Below, piece by piece: positions 42,231 through 61,607 of a stretch of DNA of 64,000 bases. Location: assembly GCF_023151555.2 (NCBI RefSeq), contig NZ_CP100425.1, forward strand, positions 3,472,001-3,536,000, in the 5' to 3' direction. Below the pieces are notes generated by a model. The model had not been told where the DNA came from, did no database searches, and saw nothing but the letters and a program-made list of their open reading frames with translations. The stretch's first letter is position 1. Every line of letters begins with the position of its first letter. The position numbers were made by a program, and so were the translations under genes. The DNA is from Photobacterium sp. CCB-ST2H9 (GTDB lineage Bacteria > Pseudomonadota > Gammaproteobacteria > Enterobacterales > Vibrionaceae).

Positions 42231-42262
42231 CAAAAAACCCAGCCATTGCTGACTGGGTTTCT
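42231..42262 (-). terminator. Terminator just after tRNA-Asp
   Basis: On the - strand ACCCAGTCA-GCAA-TGGCTGGGT is followed by TTTTT, 9 bases past the tRNA-Asp 3' end. The stem has one mismatch. Confidence 0.75.
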
Positions 42263-42270
42263 CTAAGAAG

Positions 42271-42347
42271 TGGCGGAGCGGACGGGACTCGAACCCGCGA
42301 CCCCCGGCGTGACAGGCCGGTATTCTAACCAACTGAACTACCGCTCC
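42271..42347 (-). tRNA. tRNA-Asp (GTC anticodon)
   Basis: The 77-base cloverleaf starts GGAGCGG and ends CCGCTCCGCCA with encoded CCA. The anticodon arm is CCGGCCT-GTC-ACGCCGG. The T-arm has GGTTCGAGTCC. It lies 41 bases after the 5S gene of operon A, the usual distal tRNA of such operons. Confidence 0.97.
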
Positions 42348-42388
42348 ACACGGCTGAAACCAGACTGTATCTGATTTCTAAATAGGGC

Positions 42389-42506
42389 GCCTGGCGATGT
42401 CCTACTCTCACATGGGGAGACCCCACACTACCATCGGCGCTGCTGCGTTTCACGTCTGAGTTCGGCATGGGATCAGGTGGTTCCACAGCGCTATGGTCGC
42501 CAGGCA
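42389..42506 (-). rRNA. rrf: 5S ribosomal RNA, operon A
   Basis: 118 bases. The 5' end TGCCTGGCGACC pairs with the 3' end GCCAGGC. The sequence appears identical to the 5S of operon B (47960-48077). Confidence 0.97.
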
Positions 42507-42604
42507 AAATTTGTTCAACAATCTCGGAAAAATCTGACTAAAGTTCTCAGCACATCATTCAAGTGCTCATGGAGTCCGTACTTAAAACCCCTTGGGTGTT
42601 GTAT

Positions 42605-45487
<2,883 letters not shown>

Positions 45488-45682
45488 ATACAACCCCAAG
45501 AGGTTTCGTATGTTCAAACAACCAAGGTTTGATTTGTTTCGCCGGACTCACTTTGCTTTCACTTTTCAAAAGTGAAGACAAAAAATACAAGACACTTGAA
45601 TGTGTTTTGCTTGAGAACTCTGTTTCTTTCGAAACAGTTTGATTCAATCTCAAAGATTGAATTTACTAGTCAGCTTTCCAGA

Positions 45683-45695
45683 TTGTTAAAGAGCA
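45683..45695 (-). promoter_or_regulatory. boxA antitermination site in the 16S-23S spacer, operon A
   Basis: TGCTCTTTAACAA on the - strand is the consensus boxA recognised by NusB-NusE to keep RNA polymerase processive through rRNA. It lies about 195 bases before 23S. Confidence 0.85.
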
Positions 45696-45754
45696 TTGTG
45701 AATTATCGACAGATAACCACTTTCTAAAGATTCTCGGGGAAAACCCTTAAAGAG

Positions 45755-45830
45755 TGGTGGAGCTAAGCAGGATCGAACTGCTGACCTCCTGCGTGCAAGG
45801 CAGGCGCTCTCCCAGCTGAGCTATAGCCCC
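45755..45830 (-). tRNA. tRNA-Ala (TGC anticodon) in the rRNA spacer
   Basis: The 76-base cloverleaf starts GGGGCTATAGCTC and ends TAGCTCCACCA with encoded CCA. The anticodon arm is CCTGCCT-TGC-ACGCAGG. It lies between tRNA-Ile and 23S of operon A, the classic Ile-Ala spacer pair. Confidence 0.97.
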
Positions 45831-45875
45831 ATCGAGTTTTGCAAGAGTGTTCAACCACTGTGTTTGGGAAAACAG

Positions 45876-45952
<77 letters not shown>

Positions 45953-46022
45953 TTCTCTTGCGCTCTTTACATTTTAACCAGGCAATCTGTGTGGACACTG
46001 CGTCAACAACGCAGTCTTTAGG

Positions 46023-47573
<1,551 letters not shown>

Positions 47574-47735
47574 AGAATTTTGTTGCCTTTCCGAAGAAAA
47601 GCGGCTCAGTGATTACTGATAAATTGACTGTGCCGAAGCTCTAATAAAAGAACTTTCGATTTGGTCACTCAGTTCACTGATAAAATCTTTTTGACTGTAT
47701 CATTGTCGAGTGCCCACACAGATTGCATGGTCAAA

Positions 47736-47747
47736 TTGTTAAAGAAC
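47736..47747 (-). promoter_or_regulatory. boxA in the 16S leader, operon A
   Basis: GTTCTTTAACAA on the - strand is a near-consensus boxA, followed by the RNase III stem arm (47709-47726). From here to 16S the leader looks the same as that of operon B, then the two diverge upstream. Confidence 0.82.
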
Positions 47748-47797
47748 GTTGACTTTCAATGCTTTAGCGCGTTTCGCTTCAGCAAGTCAGGACGCGT

Positions 47798-47825
47798 ATA
47801 TTACGCTTCCCTCATTTGAAGTCAA
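47798..47825 (-). promoter_or_regulatory. Promoter of rRNA operon A
   Basis: On the - strand TTGACT and TAATAT are separated by 16 bases, the spacing typical of rRNA promoters. It lies about 225 bases upstream of 16S. It is the only strong promoter I see in the 386-base gap between the two operons (47574-47959), which otherwise holds the leader and the operon B terminator. Confidence 0.75.
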
Positions 47826-47924
47826 GACAAAATTTTCATCTTTTTTCGTCCCGGTCCGCGACCGGTCAAAAAGCAAAAACTCTGTGTTGACTCCGCTCAC
47901 GAAGCATTCACTCCGGAGCGAAGA

Positions 47925-47950
47925 AAAAGCCCGTCCGCGACGGGCTTCTC
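47925..47950 (-). terminator. Terminator of rRNA operon B
   Basis: On the - strand AAGCCCGTC-GCG-GACGGGCTT is followed by TTTCTTC, 10 bases past the 5S of operon B. Confidence 0.87.
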
Positions 47951-47959
47951 AAATAGGGA

Positions 47960-48077
47960 GCCTGGCGATGTCCTACTCTCACATGGGGAGACCCCACACT
48001 ACCATCGGCGCTGCTGCGTTTCACGTCTGAGTTCGGCATGGGATCAGGTGGTTCCACAGCGCTATGGTCGCCAGGCA
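47960..48077 (-). rRNA. rrf: 5S ribosomal RNA, operon B
   Basis: 118 bases with the same sequence as the operon A copy as far as I can compare. No tRNA follows. The operon ends at the adjacent terminator. Confidence 0.97.
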
Positions 48078-48174
48078 AAATTTGTTCAACAATCTTGGAA
48101 AAATCTGACTAGGTTCTCAGCACATCATTCAAGTGCTCATGGAGTCCGTACTTAAAACCCCTTGGGTGTTGTAT

Positions 48175-51057
<2,883 letters not shown>

Positions 51058-51252
51058 ATACAACCCCAAGAGGTTTCGTATGTTCAAACAACCAAGGTTT
51101 GATTTATTTCGCCGGACTCACTTTGCTTTCACTTTTCAAAAGTGAAGACAAAAAATACAAGACACTTGAATGTGTTTTGCTTGAGAACTCTGTTTCTTTC
51201 GAAACAGTTTGATTCAATCTCAAAGATTGAATTTACTAGTCAGCTTTCCAGA

Positions 51253-51265
51253 TTGTTAAAGAGCA
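51253..51265 (-). promoter_or_regulatory. boxA antitermination site in the 16S-23S spacer, operon B
   Basis: TGCTCTTTAACAA on the - strand, at the same distance from 23S as in operon A. The rest of this 324-base spacer (51058-51381) contains no tRNA. Confidence 0.85.
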
Positions 51266-51381
51266 TTAAAGCAAACAGCTTTAATCAATAGCGTGTGCCA
51301 TTCATTAAGGCTTTCTGCTTTTCTTTGAACGATTTCACCAGGCAATCTGTGTGGACACTGCGAAACAACGCAGTCTTTAGG

Positions 51382-52932
<1,551 letters not shown>

Positions 52933-53094
52933 AGAATTTTGTTGCCTTTCCGAAGAAAAGCGGCTCAGTGATTACTGATAAATTGACTGTGCCGAAGCTC
53001 TAATAAAAGAACTTTCGATTTGGTCACTCAGTTCACTGATAAAATCTTTTTGACTGTATCATTGTCGAGTGCCCACACAGATTGCATGGTCAAA

Positions 53095-53106
53095 TTGTTA
53101 AAGAAC
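53095..53106 (-). promoter_or_regulatory. boxA in the 16S leader, operon B
   Basis: GTTCTTTAACAA on the - strand, at the same position relative to 16S as in operon A. Confidence 0.82.
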
Positions 53107-53153
53107 TTTGTTTCTCGTTAAGCCTTGTGACTCAACTCTCGAAACGGGCGGCC

Positions 53154-53181
53154 ATTCTATCGAATCAAAAGTCAGTGTCAA
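53154..53181 (-). promoter_or_regulatory. Promoter P2 of rRNA operon B
   Basis: On the - strand TTGACA and TAGAAT are separated by 16 bases, about 220 bases upstream of 16S and in the same place as the operon A promoter. Confidence 0.8.
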
Positions 53182-53265
53182 ACACTTTTTTCAATTTAAT
53201 TTCTTGCCGCTTACCTTTCCGTACCGAACCGCTTTGCTGCCGTTCCTCCGTGTCGGTGAGGCGGC

Positions 53266-53293
53266 ATTATAGAGAGTTCGATCACATTGGCAA
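53266..53293 (-). promoter_or_regulatory. Promoter P1 of rRNA operon B with UP element
   Basis: On the - strand TTGCCA and TATAAT are separated by 16 bases. Just upstream (about 53298-53335) is an AT-rich stretch like an UP element, and a GC-rich discriminator (GCCGCC) follows the -10, as in growth-rate-regulated rRNA P1 promoters. The 497-base gap to yrdA otherwise holds the leader only. Confidence 0.8.
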
Positions 53294-53429
53294 TAGCGAA
53301 TTTGAAATAAATTCGTCATTTTTGTTTAAGCGCGCATTATTCACACAACATCACAATTTTTCGATGGTATAAACACCGGAGAACTCGCAAATTCAGTGAA
53401 CATGCTCCGCAATAACCTGAGGTACTGCA

Positions 53430-53972
53430 ATGCAAAACTCACTTCGCCCTTATCAGGGCATACGCCCAACAGTGGGGCAACAAGTTTATATCGACGCTTC
53501 CGCCGTTCTGGTTGGTGACATTCATTTAGCCGACCACAGCAGCATCTGGCCATTGGTTGCTGCACGCGGAGACGTCAACTACATCAAGATAGGTGAACGC
53601 ACCAATATACAGGACGGCACTGTTTTACATGTCACCCGTAAGAGCGGTGCCAAACCGGATGGTCATCCCTTAATTATTGGCGATGATGTGACAATTGGCC
53701 ACAAAGCAATGCTGCATGGCTGCCAAGTCGGGAACCGGGTACTGGTTGGTATGGGTGCTATTCTGCTGGACGGTGCAATGATCGAAGACGATGTGATTAT
53801 CGGGGCAGGGACATTAGTGCCACCCGGAAAAGTTCTGGAAAGCGGATACTTGTATGTCGGAAGCCCAGCCAAACAGGCAAGGCCGCTCACAGATGCGGAA
53901 CGCGCCTTCCTGCCGCAATCGGCGGACAATTATGTTCGGCTGAAAGATGAGTATCTGAATGAAGCCGAATGA
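53430..53972 (+). CDS. yrdA: Gamma-class carbonic anhydrase-like protein YrdA
   Basis: This 180-residue protein forms a left-handed beta-helix of hexapeptide repeats (such as VLVGDIHLADHSSIWP and VIIGAGTLVPPGKVL). The metal-binding histidines of the gamma carbonic anhydrase fold are visible in LHVTR, IGHKAMLHGC. E. coli YrdA binds metal but carbonic anhydrase activity has not been clear, so the enzymatic role is uncertain. It is convergent with the DUF1488 gene 2 bases away. Confidence 0.94.
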   Translation: MQNSLRPYQGIRPTVGQQVYIDASAVLVGDIHLADHSSIWPLVAARGDVNYIKIGERTNIQDGTVLHVTRKSGAKPDGHPLIIGDDVTIGHKAMLHGCQVGNRVLVGMGAILLDGAMIEDDVIIGAGTLVPPGKVLESGYLYVGSPAKQARPLTDAERAFLPQSADNYVRLKDEYLNEAE

Positions 53973-53974
53973 CT

Positions 53975-54238
53975 TCAATCGATCATCACGTCGCCATCCT
54001 GATTAAAATCTTCATCATCAATCAGAGATTCAGCAAGCTCCTCCAAATCGAAGCGACAGCTGTTAAAGGCGGTTAATATAGCCGCCTCATCCGTCAGCAC
54101 TTCACCGGTCTGCTTTTCTAGCCATGCCAGACGCACCCAGCAACGGATCAGCGCACCGGCCTGCTGCGCAGGAAAACATACCGCCTGACGCTCGCTGTCC
54201 CAAGTTTGGATATCAGCGAATAAGATGTCTTGATTCAT
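53975..54238 (-). CDS. DUF1488 family protein
   Basis: This 87-residue acidic protein contains WDSERQAVCFPAQQAGALIRCWV, the DUF1488 pattern. The C-terminus is very acidic (LIDDEDFNQDGDVMID). It lies 9 bases after aroE, a common linkage in vibrios. The function is not known. Confidence 0.87.
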   Translation of the reverse strand: MNQDILFADIQTWDSERQAVCFPAQQAGALIRCWVRLAWLEKQTGEVLTDEAAILTAFNSCRFDLEELAESLIDDEDFNQDGDVMID

Positions 54239-54247
54239 AGTGACCCA

Positions 54248-55087
54248 CTATTTTACTTGCAGTGTACGACGAAGTTCACGCAATACCTGTTCTGTTCCGG
54301 GGCGGATACCCCGCCACAAGAGAAAACTTTCAGCCGCCTGGCCCACCAGCATTCCAAGTCCGTCTATCACTTGACCTGCACCGAGTTCAGCCGCCCACTG
54401 GTTGAAGGTCGTTTCCTCCGGCCCATAGACCATGTCGTAACAAACCAGGCCAGGATGAACCAAAGCAGCAGGAATACCAGGGAGTGACTGACTCAGACTG
54501 GCGGATGTCGAGTTGATAATCAGATCAAAATGCTGATCAGCAGATAAAGCATCAAGTGCGTTTGCAGAAACCTTTCCGTGCGAGGCAAACAACGCGGCCA
54601 GTGCTTCAGCTTTGGAAAGGGTACGGTTGGTCACCGTCAGGCTGGCAGGTTCCTGAGCCAGCAAAGGCAGAATCACGCCGCGGGCAGCACCACCGGCGCC
54701 CACCAGCAGGATGCGCTTGCCTTTCATCTCAACCTGATTGCGCAGCAAGTCCTGCACCAAACCTTCACCATCAGTGTTATCACCAAGGATCCCGCCGTCA
54801 TCCAGCTTTTTTAAGGTATTGACCGCACCCGCCAGACGGGCACGTTCAGTCAGCTGCGTCGCATAGCTAAAAGCCTGCTCTTTAAAAGGAACCGTGATAT
54901 TGCAGCCACGGCCGCCACCGGCAAAGAACTGACTGGCTGCTGCCTGAAAGCCATCCAGCGGCACCAATTGCGCTTCGTATGTCATCTCCTGAGCGGTCTG
55001 ACGCGCAAACAGCGTATGAATGAAAGGCGATTTACTCTGGGCAATCGGGTTGCCGAACACAACGTATTTATCCGCGTCCTGACTCAT
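54248..55087 (-). CDS. aroE: Shikimate dehydrogenase AroE
   Basis: AroE reduces 3-dehydroshikimate with NADPH in aromatic amino-acid synthesis. The 279-residue protein has the shikimate site SKSPFIH, the catalytic lysine in [19 protein letters not shown], and the nucleotide-binding GAGGAARGV with VTNRTLSKA. It sits between hemF and DUF1488. Confidence 0.96.
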   Translation of the reverse strand: MSQDADKYVVFGNPIAQSKSPFIHTLFARQTAQEMTYEAQLVPLDGFQAAASQFFAGGGRGCNITVPFKEQAFSYATQLTERARLAGAVNTLKKLDDGGILGDNTDGEGLVQDLLRNQVEMKGKRILLVGAGGAARGVILPLLAQEPASLTVTNRTLSKAEALAALFASHGKVSANALDALSADQHFDLIINSTSASLSQSLPGIPAALVHPGLVCYDMVYGPEETTFNQWAAELGAGQVIDGLGMLVGQAAESFLLWRGIRPGTEQVLRELRRTLQVK

Positions 55088-55133
55088 GGCTGCAATTTCT
55101 TCCTTAACTTAAAGTTGCTTTCTTCTGTCTGGA

Positions 55134-56598
<1,465 letters not shown>

Positions 56599-56712
56599 CA
56601 CACTATCCTCAATGTGTTGTCGCCGGATCAATGCGATGGCGACGGCTGATTTTCACTGGCTGCTATTTTAACCGAATCCCAGCGAACTGCACCTATTGCG
56701 CACCAGAGCGCG

Positions 56713-56728
56713 ACGCAAACGTTTTCCT
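56713..56728. promoter_or_regulatory. PurR operator of purEK
   Basis: ACGCAAACGTTTTCCT matches the PurR consensus ACGCAAACGTTTGCGT at all but two or three positions. It overlaps the -35 box of the promoter for purEK, so repression by PurR with hypoxanthine or guanine is expected. Confidence 0.8.
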
Positions 56729-56750
56729 TAAGGAAAAATCTCCGTATAAT
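56722..56750 (+). promoter_or_regulatory. Promoter of purEK
   Basis: TTTTCC and TATAAT are separated by 17 bases. The -10 is perfect and ends 48 bases before the purE ATG. The -35 lies inside the PurR box. Confidence 0.75.
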
Positions 56751-56798
56751 GCGCCGCAAACCCTCTTGCCTGATTAACATGACCCTAAGGAGTTCGGG

Positions 56799-57287
56799 AT
56801 GAAAGTCGGTATTATTATGGGCTCAAAATCTGACTGGCCAACCATGCAACACGCAGCTGAAATGCTGGATCGCTTTAATATTGCGTACGAAACCCGTGTG
56901 GTTTCCGCACACCGGACTCCACACCTGCTGGCTGAATATGCCGAAACCGCTCATCAGCGTGGTCTTTCAGTGATTATCGCAGGTGCCGGCGGCGCTGCAC
57001 ATCTGCCGGGCATGACTGCCGCATTCACCAGTCTGCCGGTCCTGGGCGTCCCGGTGCAGTCCCGCGCCCTGAAAGGCATGGATTCCCTGCTGTCGATTGT
57101 ACAAATGCCCAAAGGGGTTGCTGTCGGCACATTAGCTATCGGGGAAGCCGGTGCAGCCAATGCCGGCCTCTTGGCAGCCCAGATTATCGGTACCCAGGAT
57201 GCAACAGTCATGGCCGCTATTGATGCATTCCGTAAAGAACAGACCGACACCGTCCTGAGCCAGCCGGATCCATCTGAGGACGCATAA
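56799..57287 (+). CDS. purE: N5-carboxyaminoimidazole ribonucleotide mutase PurE
   Basis: PurE moves the carboxyl group of N5-CAIR to form CAIR in purine synthesis. The 162-residue class I enzyme has [18 protein letters not shown] and [12 protein letters not shown], containing the substrate and catalytic residues. AAGGAG lies 7 bases upstream of the ATG. purK follows after 2 bases. Confidence 0.97.
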   Translation: MKVGIIMGSKSDWPTMQHAAEMLDRFNIAYETRVVSAHRTPHLLAEYAETAHQRGLSVIIAGAGGAAHLPGMTAAFTSLPVLGVPVQSRALKGMDSLLSIVQMPKGVAVGTLAIGEAGAANAGLLAAQIIGTQDATVMAAIDAFRKEQTDTVLSQPDPSEDA

Positions 57288-57289
57288 CC

Positions 57290-58411
57290 ATGAAGAAGGT
57301 TCTGGTACTGGGCGCGGGTCAGCTGGCCCGCATGATGGCACTGGCTGGTGCTCCCTTGAATATCGAAGTCATGGCCTATGACGTGAATAACGGTCAGGTC
57401 GTCCATCCGCTGACGCTGGCACCGGTGCTGTCCGGACTGAACAATGCCATCGGTTATGCTGATGTCATTACCGCTGAATTTGAGCATGTACCGCATGATG
57501 TGCTGGATGCCTGCGAGGCCAGCGGTAAACTCAAACCCAATGCAGCCGCCATCAAAGCCGGTGGCGACCGCAGGATTGAAAAAGCTCTGCTGGATCAGGC
57601 TGGCGTGGCCAATGCCAGATACCAGTTGATCAGCACAGAAGCAGATTTGGCGCTGGCTGCAGAAACGATCGGCCTGCCACTGGTGCTGAAAAGCGCACTG
57701 GGCGGCTATGACGGGAAAGGTCAGTGGCGCCTGAAAACAACGGAGCAGATCCCGGCCATCTGGCAGGACATTGCCGATTTCCTGACCCACGCACCGGAAC
57801 AATCTATTGTTGCAGAGGCTTTTGTCCCTTTTCAGCGCGAAGTGTCGATGATCGGTGCGCGGAATGCAGCGGGAGATACCGCCATCTATCCGCTGACTGA
57901 AAACGTTCATACCGACGGCGTGCTCAGCCGCTCTCTGGCACTGGAAGAGCAGGGGGCTTTACAACAGCAAGCGGAGATGATGTTCAACGCCGTCGCTGCA
58001 ACCCTGGATTATGTCGGCGTCCTCGCCATTGAGTTCTTTGACGTGAACGGCCAGCTGCTGATCAATGAAATTGCCCCGAGAGTACATAACTCGGGCCACT
58101 GGACGCAGCAAGGTGCAGATACCTGCCAGTTTGAGAACCACCTGCGGGCGGTCTGCGATCTGCCTCTGGGCAGCACAACACAGACTCGCAGCACAGTGAT
58201 GCTCAATATTCTGGGAGAAGATACACTGCCGGCGGCGGTTCTCACCATTCCGGGCTGCCATCTCCACTGGTACGGAAAGGAAAAACGTCCGGGCCGTAAG
58301 ATGGGCCACATCAATGTCACTGCAGCCAGTCATCCTGAACTGGTGCAGACACTGAACCAACTGGCTCAGATACTGCCTGCTGACAGTTTCCCGGTGGTCC
58401 GCCTCGGCTAA
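57290..58411 (+). CDS. purK: N5-carboxyaminoimidazole ribonucleotide synthase PurK
   Basis: PurK is an ATP-grasp enzyme that carboxylates AIR to N5-CAIR with ATP and bicarbonate, supplying PurE. The 373-residue protein has the N-terminal [41 protein letters not shown] and [14 protein letters not shown]. It is co-transcribed with purE and ends at a terminator. Confidence 0.97.
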   Translation: MKKVLVLGAGQLARMMALAGAPLNIEVMAYDVNNGQVVHPLTLAPVLSGLNNAIGYADVITAEFEHVPHDVLDACEASGKLKPNAAAIKAGGDRRIEKALLDQAGVANARYQLISTEADLALAAETIGLPLVLKSALGGYDGKGQWRLKTTEQIPAIWQDIADFLTHAPEQSIVAEAFVPFQREVSMIGARNAAGDTAIYPLTENVHTDGVLSRSLALEEQGALQQQAEMMFNAVAATLDYVGVLAIEFFDVNGQLLINEIAPRVHNSGHWTQQGADTCQFENHLRAVCDLPLGSTTQTRSTVMLNILGEDTLPAAVLTIPGCHLHWYGKEKRPGRKMGHINVTAASHPELVQTLNQLAQILPADSFPVVRLG

Positions 58412-58430
58412 ACCCTTTCCCCTGATATGT

Positions 58431-58455
58431 AAAAAGCCAGCAGAGCTGGCTTTTT
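58431..58455. terminator. Bidirectional terminator between purK and the zinc-ribbon gene
   Basis: The hairpin AAAAAGCCAG-CAGAG-CTGGCTTTTT has T-runs in both directions and serves the two convergent genes. Confidence 0.9.
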
Positions 58456-58457
58456 CT

Positions 58458-59048
58458 TTAAATGTCATCCGCCTCAGAGGACGGCGTCGTTTCCGGTTCC
58501 GACTGATAATGACCGCATTTCCGATCGGCACACTGCAGTTTAGTGCCCCGGGCCAGCTTCTTCTCGATCAGCAAGCCGAAACCGCATTGCTCACAATGGC
58601 CGGGAACCGGCTGAAAATTGATCGCAAACCGGCAGGACGGATACTGATCACAGGCATAGAAGCGCTTGCCGTACCGGGATTTTCGCTCAACCAAATGTCC
58701 TGTTTTACACTCAGGACAAGTCATGTGGGTCTCTTCGGCCTTCTTCTCGGGCGAAGCCAGATAGTGGCAAGCCGGATACGCACTGCAGCCAATAAACATT
58801 CCGTAGCGGCCCTGGCGCAACACCAGCTCGCTGCCACAATCCGGACATGGCTGTCCCAGAGGTTTTACGATATGGCCGTCATTATGGTGCAAAGGCTTGA
58901 TATAATCGCAAGCCGGGTATGCACTGCATCCCAGAAACGGACCATGTTTTCCGTGCCGTATGAACAGAGCCGCCCCGCATTGTGGGCAGGGCGTCTCATT
59001 GTGAGCAGGGTGGGTTGAAAACAATTCAGGATTAATCTTACTGGCCAT
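58458..59048 (-). CDS. Topoisomerase-like C4 zinc-ribbon protein (YrdD type)
   Basis: This 196-residue protein consists of four C4 zinc ribbons in tandem. They begin at CPQCGAALFIRHGKHG, CPDCGSELVLRQGRYG, CPECKTGHLVERKS and CEQCGFGLLIEKK, and each closes with a C-x-n-C pair such as CSAYPAC. These are the DNA-binding fingers of the topoisomerase I C-terminus, without the catalytic part. E. coli yrdD is the counterpart in the same smg-dprA neighbourhood. The function is unknown, with DNA binding inferred. Confidence 0.9.
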   Translation of the reverse strand: MASKINPELFSTHPAHNETPCPQCGAALFIRHGKHGPFLGCSAYPACDYIKPLHHNDGHIVKPLGQPCPDCGSELVLRQGRYGMFIGCSAYPACHYLASPEKKAEETHMTCPECKTGHLVERKSRYGKRFYACDQYPSCRFAINFQPVPGHCEQCGFGLLIEKKLARGTKLQCADRKCGHYQSEPETTPSSEADDI

Positions 59049-59080
59049 ACGTCAGGCCTTATCTCCTGTGAAAGTGGCGA

Positions 59081-59554
59081 TTAATGCAGATAGCCGTCTT
59101 CTGCGCCGTACAGCAATTCTTCCATCTGGCTGTAGGCACTTTCGTTACCTGGTGCATTAAAGAGCACCATCAGAATAATCCACTTCAGATCATCGAGCAC
59201 AAATTCGGCAGTTTCCAGCTCCATCACCCGGTCAATGACCATTTCGCGCGTTTCAGAGCTCAGCACATGGATCTGCTCAAGGTAGGTCAGAAAACCACGG
59301 CAGGCGACGTCCAGACGGTTCATCTCTTCCAGGGTATAAATACGGATTGATGTGACCGCACTGGTATTCATGTACGGTGTGTGGTCTGTATCCTGTAATG
59401 CCGCGAGTTTCTCCAGCCAGGTCAGAGCCTTATAGATATCTTCCTGATGAAAGCCCGCACGCAGCAACTCTTCAGACAATTCGTCCTGATCCACCATTAA
59501 CTCAGCGTCGCTGTGAATATAGGTTTCAAACAGGTACATGAGTATATCCATCAT
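59081..59554 (-). CDS. smg: Smg family protein (DUF494)
   Basis: This 157-residue, acidic, largely helical protein begins [19 protein letters not shown] and contains [19 protein letters not shown] and VIDRVMELE, signature stretches of the Smg/DUF494 family. It is always next to dprA in this group, and here it starts 2 bases after the dprA stop. The function is not established. The second ATG (59551) is an equally good start. Confidence 0.92.
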   Translation of the reverse strand: MMDILMYLFETYIHSDAELMVDQDELSEELLRAGFHQEDIYKALTWLEKLAALQDTDHTPYMNTSAVTSIRIYTLEEMNRLDVACRGFLTYLEQIHVLSSETREMVIDRVMELETAEFVLDDLKWIILMVLFNAPGNESAYSQMEELLYGAEDGYLH

Positions 59555-59556
59555 GA

Positions 59557-60651
59557 CTAGCCCCTCCTCGTTCTGATATAGCCACCGGGCACTGAAGTGA
59601 CAACCCCTTGCAACTCTAACTCCAGCAGTTGCGTCATGACCTCATGAACTGGTTGTGCACAGCGTTCAGCAACCACATCTACGGGTGTTGCTTCATTGCC
59701 TACGTTAGCCAACACCGCATTAAATGGCAATTGCTCATTTTCAGGATGTGGCAGCGATACGCTCAATTGACTACTTTTTGCACAGCGGGTGAGTATCCCC
59801 ACCTCCTCAAAGATATCGACCGGACTTTCCACCAGTTTAGCACCGGATTTTATCAAGGCGTTACAACCTTTGCTTCCGGGTGCATAAATCGACCCGGGCA
59901 GAGCAAAAACATCGCGATTCTGCTCCAGCGCATAGCGAGCCGTGATCAGCGAACCGCTCTTCAGCGCGGCCTCCACCACCAGCACGCCCACAGACAACCC
60001 GCTGATGATTCGATTACGTCGTGGAAAATGTTGCGGTCGCGGTGGCTCGGACGGCCAGAACTCTGACACCAGCGCCCCCTGTTCTGCAATTTGTGCCGCC
60101 AGTTCCCGGTGCCCGGCAGGGTAAATCCGCCCAAGACCTGAGCCCAACACAGCCACCGTAGCCCCGCCGTTTTTCAGGGCACTGTGGTGGGCATGTCCAT
60201 CAACACCCAGAGCCAGACCGCTGGTCACCACATAATCAGCTGCAACCATGGCCGCGGCAAAATCCCGCGCGGCTTCCCGGCCGTCCAGACTGGCAGAGCG
60301 GCTGCCCACGATCGCCAACTGGGGTTCACTGAGCCAGCGGGGATCGCCCCGGATAAATAAAACCGGGGGCGGAGAGCTGATTTCTTTCAACAATCCGGGG
60401 TAAGCCGGATCTGTCAGCACCAGCAGATGCTGATTCTCCTGCTCACACCAGCGCAAGGCTTCACTGAGGCGCTCTGGCTTCGGATGTCTAAGCAGAGCTA
60501 TCTGCGATGCTTTCAGCCCCAGAGACAACAGTGCCTGCTCCGGCATGGTCCGTAGTTCAGACACATGGCCGTGCTGTAACAGCCTCTCGATACGCTGTCC
60601 GCCCAGACCGGGGACAGCAGCTAAGGCCAACCAATCTTCGAGATGGCTCAT
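59557..60651 (-). CDS. dprA: DNA-processing protein DprA
   Basis: DprA loads RecA onto incoming single-stranded DNA during natural transformation. The 364-residue protein has an N-terminal helix-hairpin region ([16 protein letters not shown]) and the extended Rossmann fold with [35 protein letters not shown] and [14 protein letters not shown]-terminal winged-helix region (about 300-364) follows. The ATG at 60651 lies one base after the stop of the upstream gene. An ATG 9 codons earlier would overlap that gene. Confidence 0.95.
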   Translation of the reverse strand: MSHLEDWLALAAVPGLGGQRIERLLQHGHVSELRTMPEQALLSLGLKASQIALLRHPKPERLSEALRWCEQENQHLLVLTDPAYPGLLKEISSPPPVLFIRGDPRWLSEPQLAIVGSRSASLDGREAARDFAAAMVAADYVVTSGLALGVDGHAHHSALKNGGATVAVLGSGLGRIYPAGHRELAAQIAEQGALVSEFWPSEPPRPQHFPRRNRIISGLSVGVLVVEAALKSGSLITARYALEQNRDVFALPGSIYAPGSKGCNALIKSGAKLVESPVDIFEEVGILTRCAKSSQLSVSLPHPENEQLPFNAVLANVGNEATPVDVVAERCAQPVHEVMTQLLELELQGVVTSVPGGYIRTRRG

Positions 60652-60652
60652 C

Positions 60653-61336
60653 TCAGTGCGCAACCCAATGTGCCACATCGCCGGACCGGATCGGCCCCTG
60701 ACTCCGGATCACCCGGGCCAGGCTGAACTGCTCCGAGGTATTCTTCACTTCAATCTCCGCCACCAGCGGCCGCCCCAACAAACCACGTTCAATCCGCCAG
60801 CATTGCCCCGGAACTAAGCCGTGCCTGGCCCCCCGGTCCAGTACCAGCCAGTCATCCGGAGCCAGATACGTACGCGCCTGCAGTCCGCCAAGAACACGAA
60901 CAGAAGATGGAGGGGTCGTGTCTGCTGCCTGCGGAAGCAATGCCGCTAACGACAGCAGACGGTCACCCGGGCGAACTTCCTGCAGCCAATCTGTCATCAG
61001 AAGACGGCTGCCTTGCGAATCACTGTCCGTCACCCTTACCCGGGCCACCGGAAGCATCCCCCAAACATCAGCGGTTGAATGAGAGTCCGGAACCATATCA
61101 CTGAACGCCCGGGTCGGGCGGAACACGCCCCATTCGCTCCCTTTCGTCAGGATTTCCCTGACCAGCAGCCCGTCGTCACCAGCCAGATACCGGCGGCTGC
61201 TCAGCACAGGGACAATCCGCGGTGCCGCATCCAGCTGCGCCGCAGAGATCAGCCGGGCCTGTGACTCAGAGGATGCCTGCAAGTCACCAGCCCATAATGC
61301 CAGACAAAGAACGCCAATCGGATCCAGTTTTCTCAT
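60653..61336 (-). CDS. Exported protein related to the dprA-linked LysM protein, lacking the LysM domain
   Basis: This 227-residue protein begins with a probable signal peptide (MRKLDPIGVLCLALWAGDLQA). The mature part resembles the C-terminal region of the LysM protein usually encoded upstream of dprA in vibrios, for example YLAGDDGLLVREILTKGSEWGVFRPTR, LLMTDWLQEVRPGDRLL, VLDRGARHGLVPGQCW and FSLARVIRSQGPIRSGD. The N-terminal LysM peptidoglycan-binding repeat expected there is not present, and the 270 bases upstream do not show it in any frame I checked. It may be a real shorter form. It ends one base before dprA. Confidence 0.82.
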   Translation of the reverse strand: MRKLDPIGVLCLALWAGDLQASSESQARLISAAQLDAAPRIVPVLSSRRYLAGDDGLLVREILTKGSEWGVFRPTRAFSDMVPDSHSTADVWGMLPVARVRVTDSDSQGSRLLMTDWLQEVRPGDRLLSLAALLPQAADTTPPSSVRVLGGLQARTYLAPDDWLVLDRGARHGLVPGQCWRIERGLLGRPLVAEIEVKNTSEQFSLARVIRSQGPIRSGDVAHWVAH

Positions 61337-61607
61337 CTTACTTTTCCTGCTTCATCATCATCGTGCCGCAGGATGTCAGAGCTTTTTTCCGCTCGTCACC
61401 TCAGTCACGCCCCAGATCATTGCGGTTGCGGCTGGAGTCGCGCTTTCGGGTCATCATTTCAGCCCGCTTTCTTCTTTCTAACGGTCCGCTTCACAGCTGA
61501 CAGCGCAACAGGGCCGAACGGCAAAGCTGTTCATTAAGGTCGAAAATGACTAGAATTAGAGCAAATACAGTTATTCTCCTTTTATATCTCTATTTTTACG
61601 GGAATCT

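Larger units (their letters stand above)
41596..42270 (-). other. Decayed interval between tRNA-Asp and tRNA-Trp
   Basis: No convincing gene is present in these 675 bases. On the - strand they contain, in order from tRNA-Asp, the tRNA-Asp terminator, an rRNA-type terminator (42153-42195) and a degenerate copy of a tRNA 3' end with its spacer (42050-42110). The remainder, about 400 bases, is AT-rich with nothing recognised. TATATACAAT just before tRNA-Trp could be a promoter -10 region. Confidence 0.6.
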
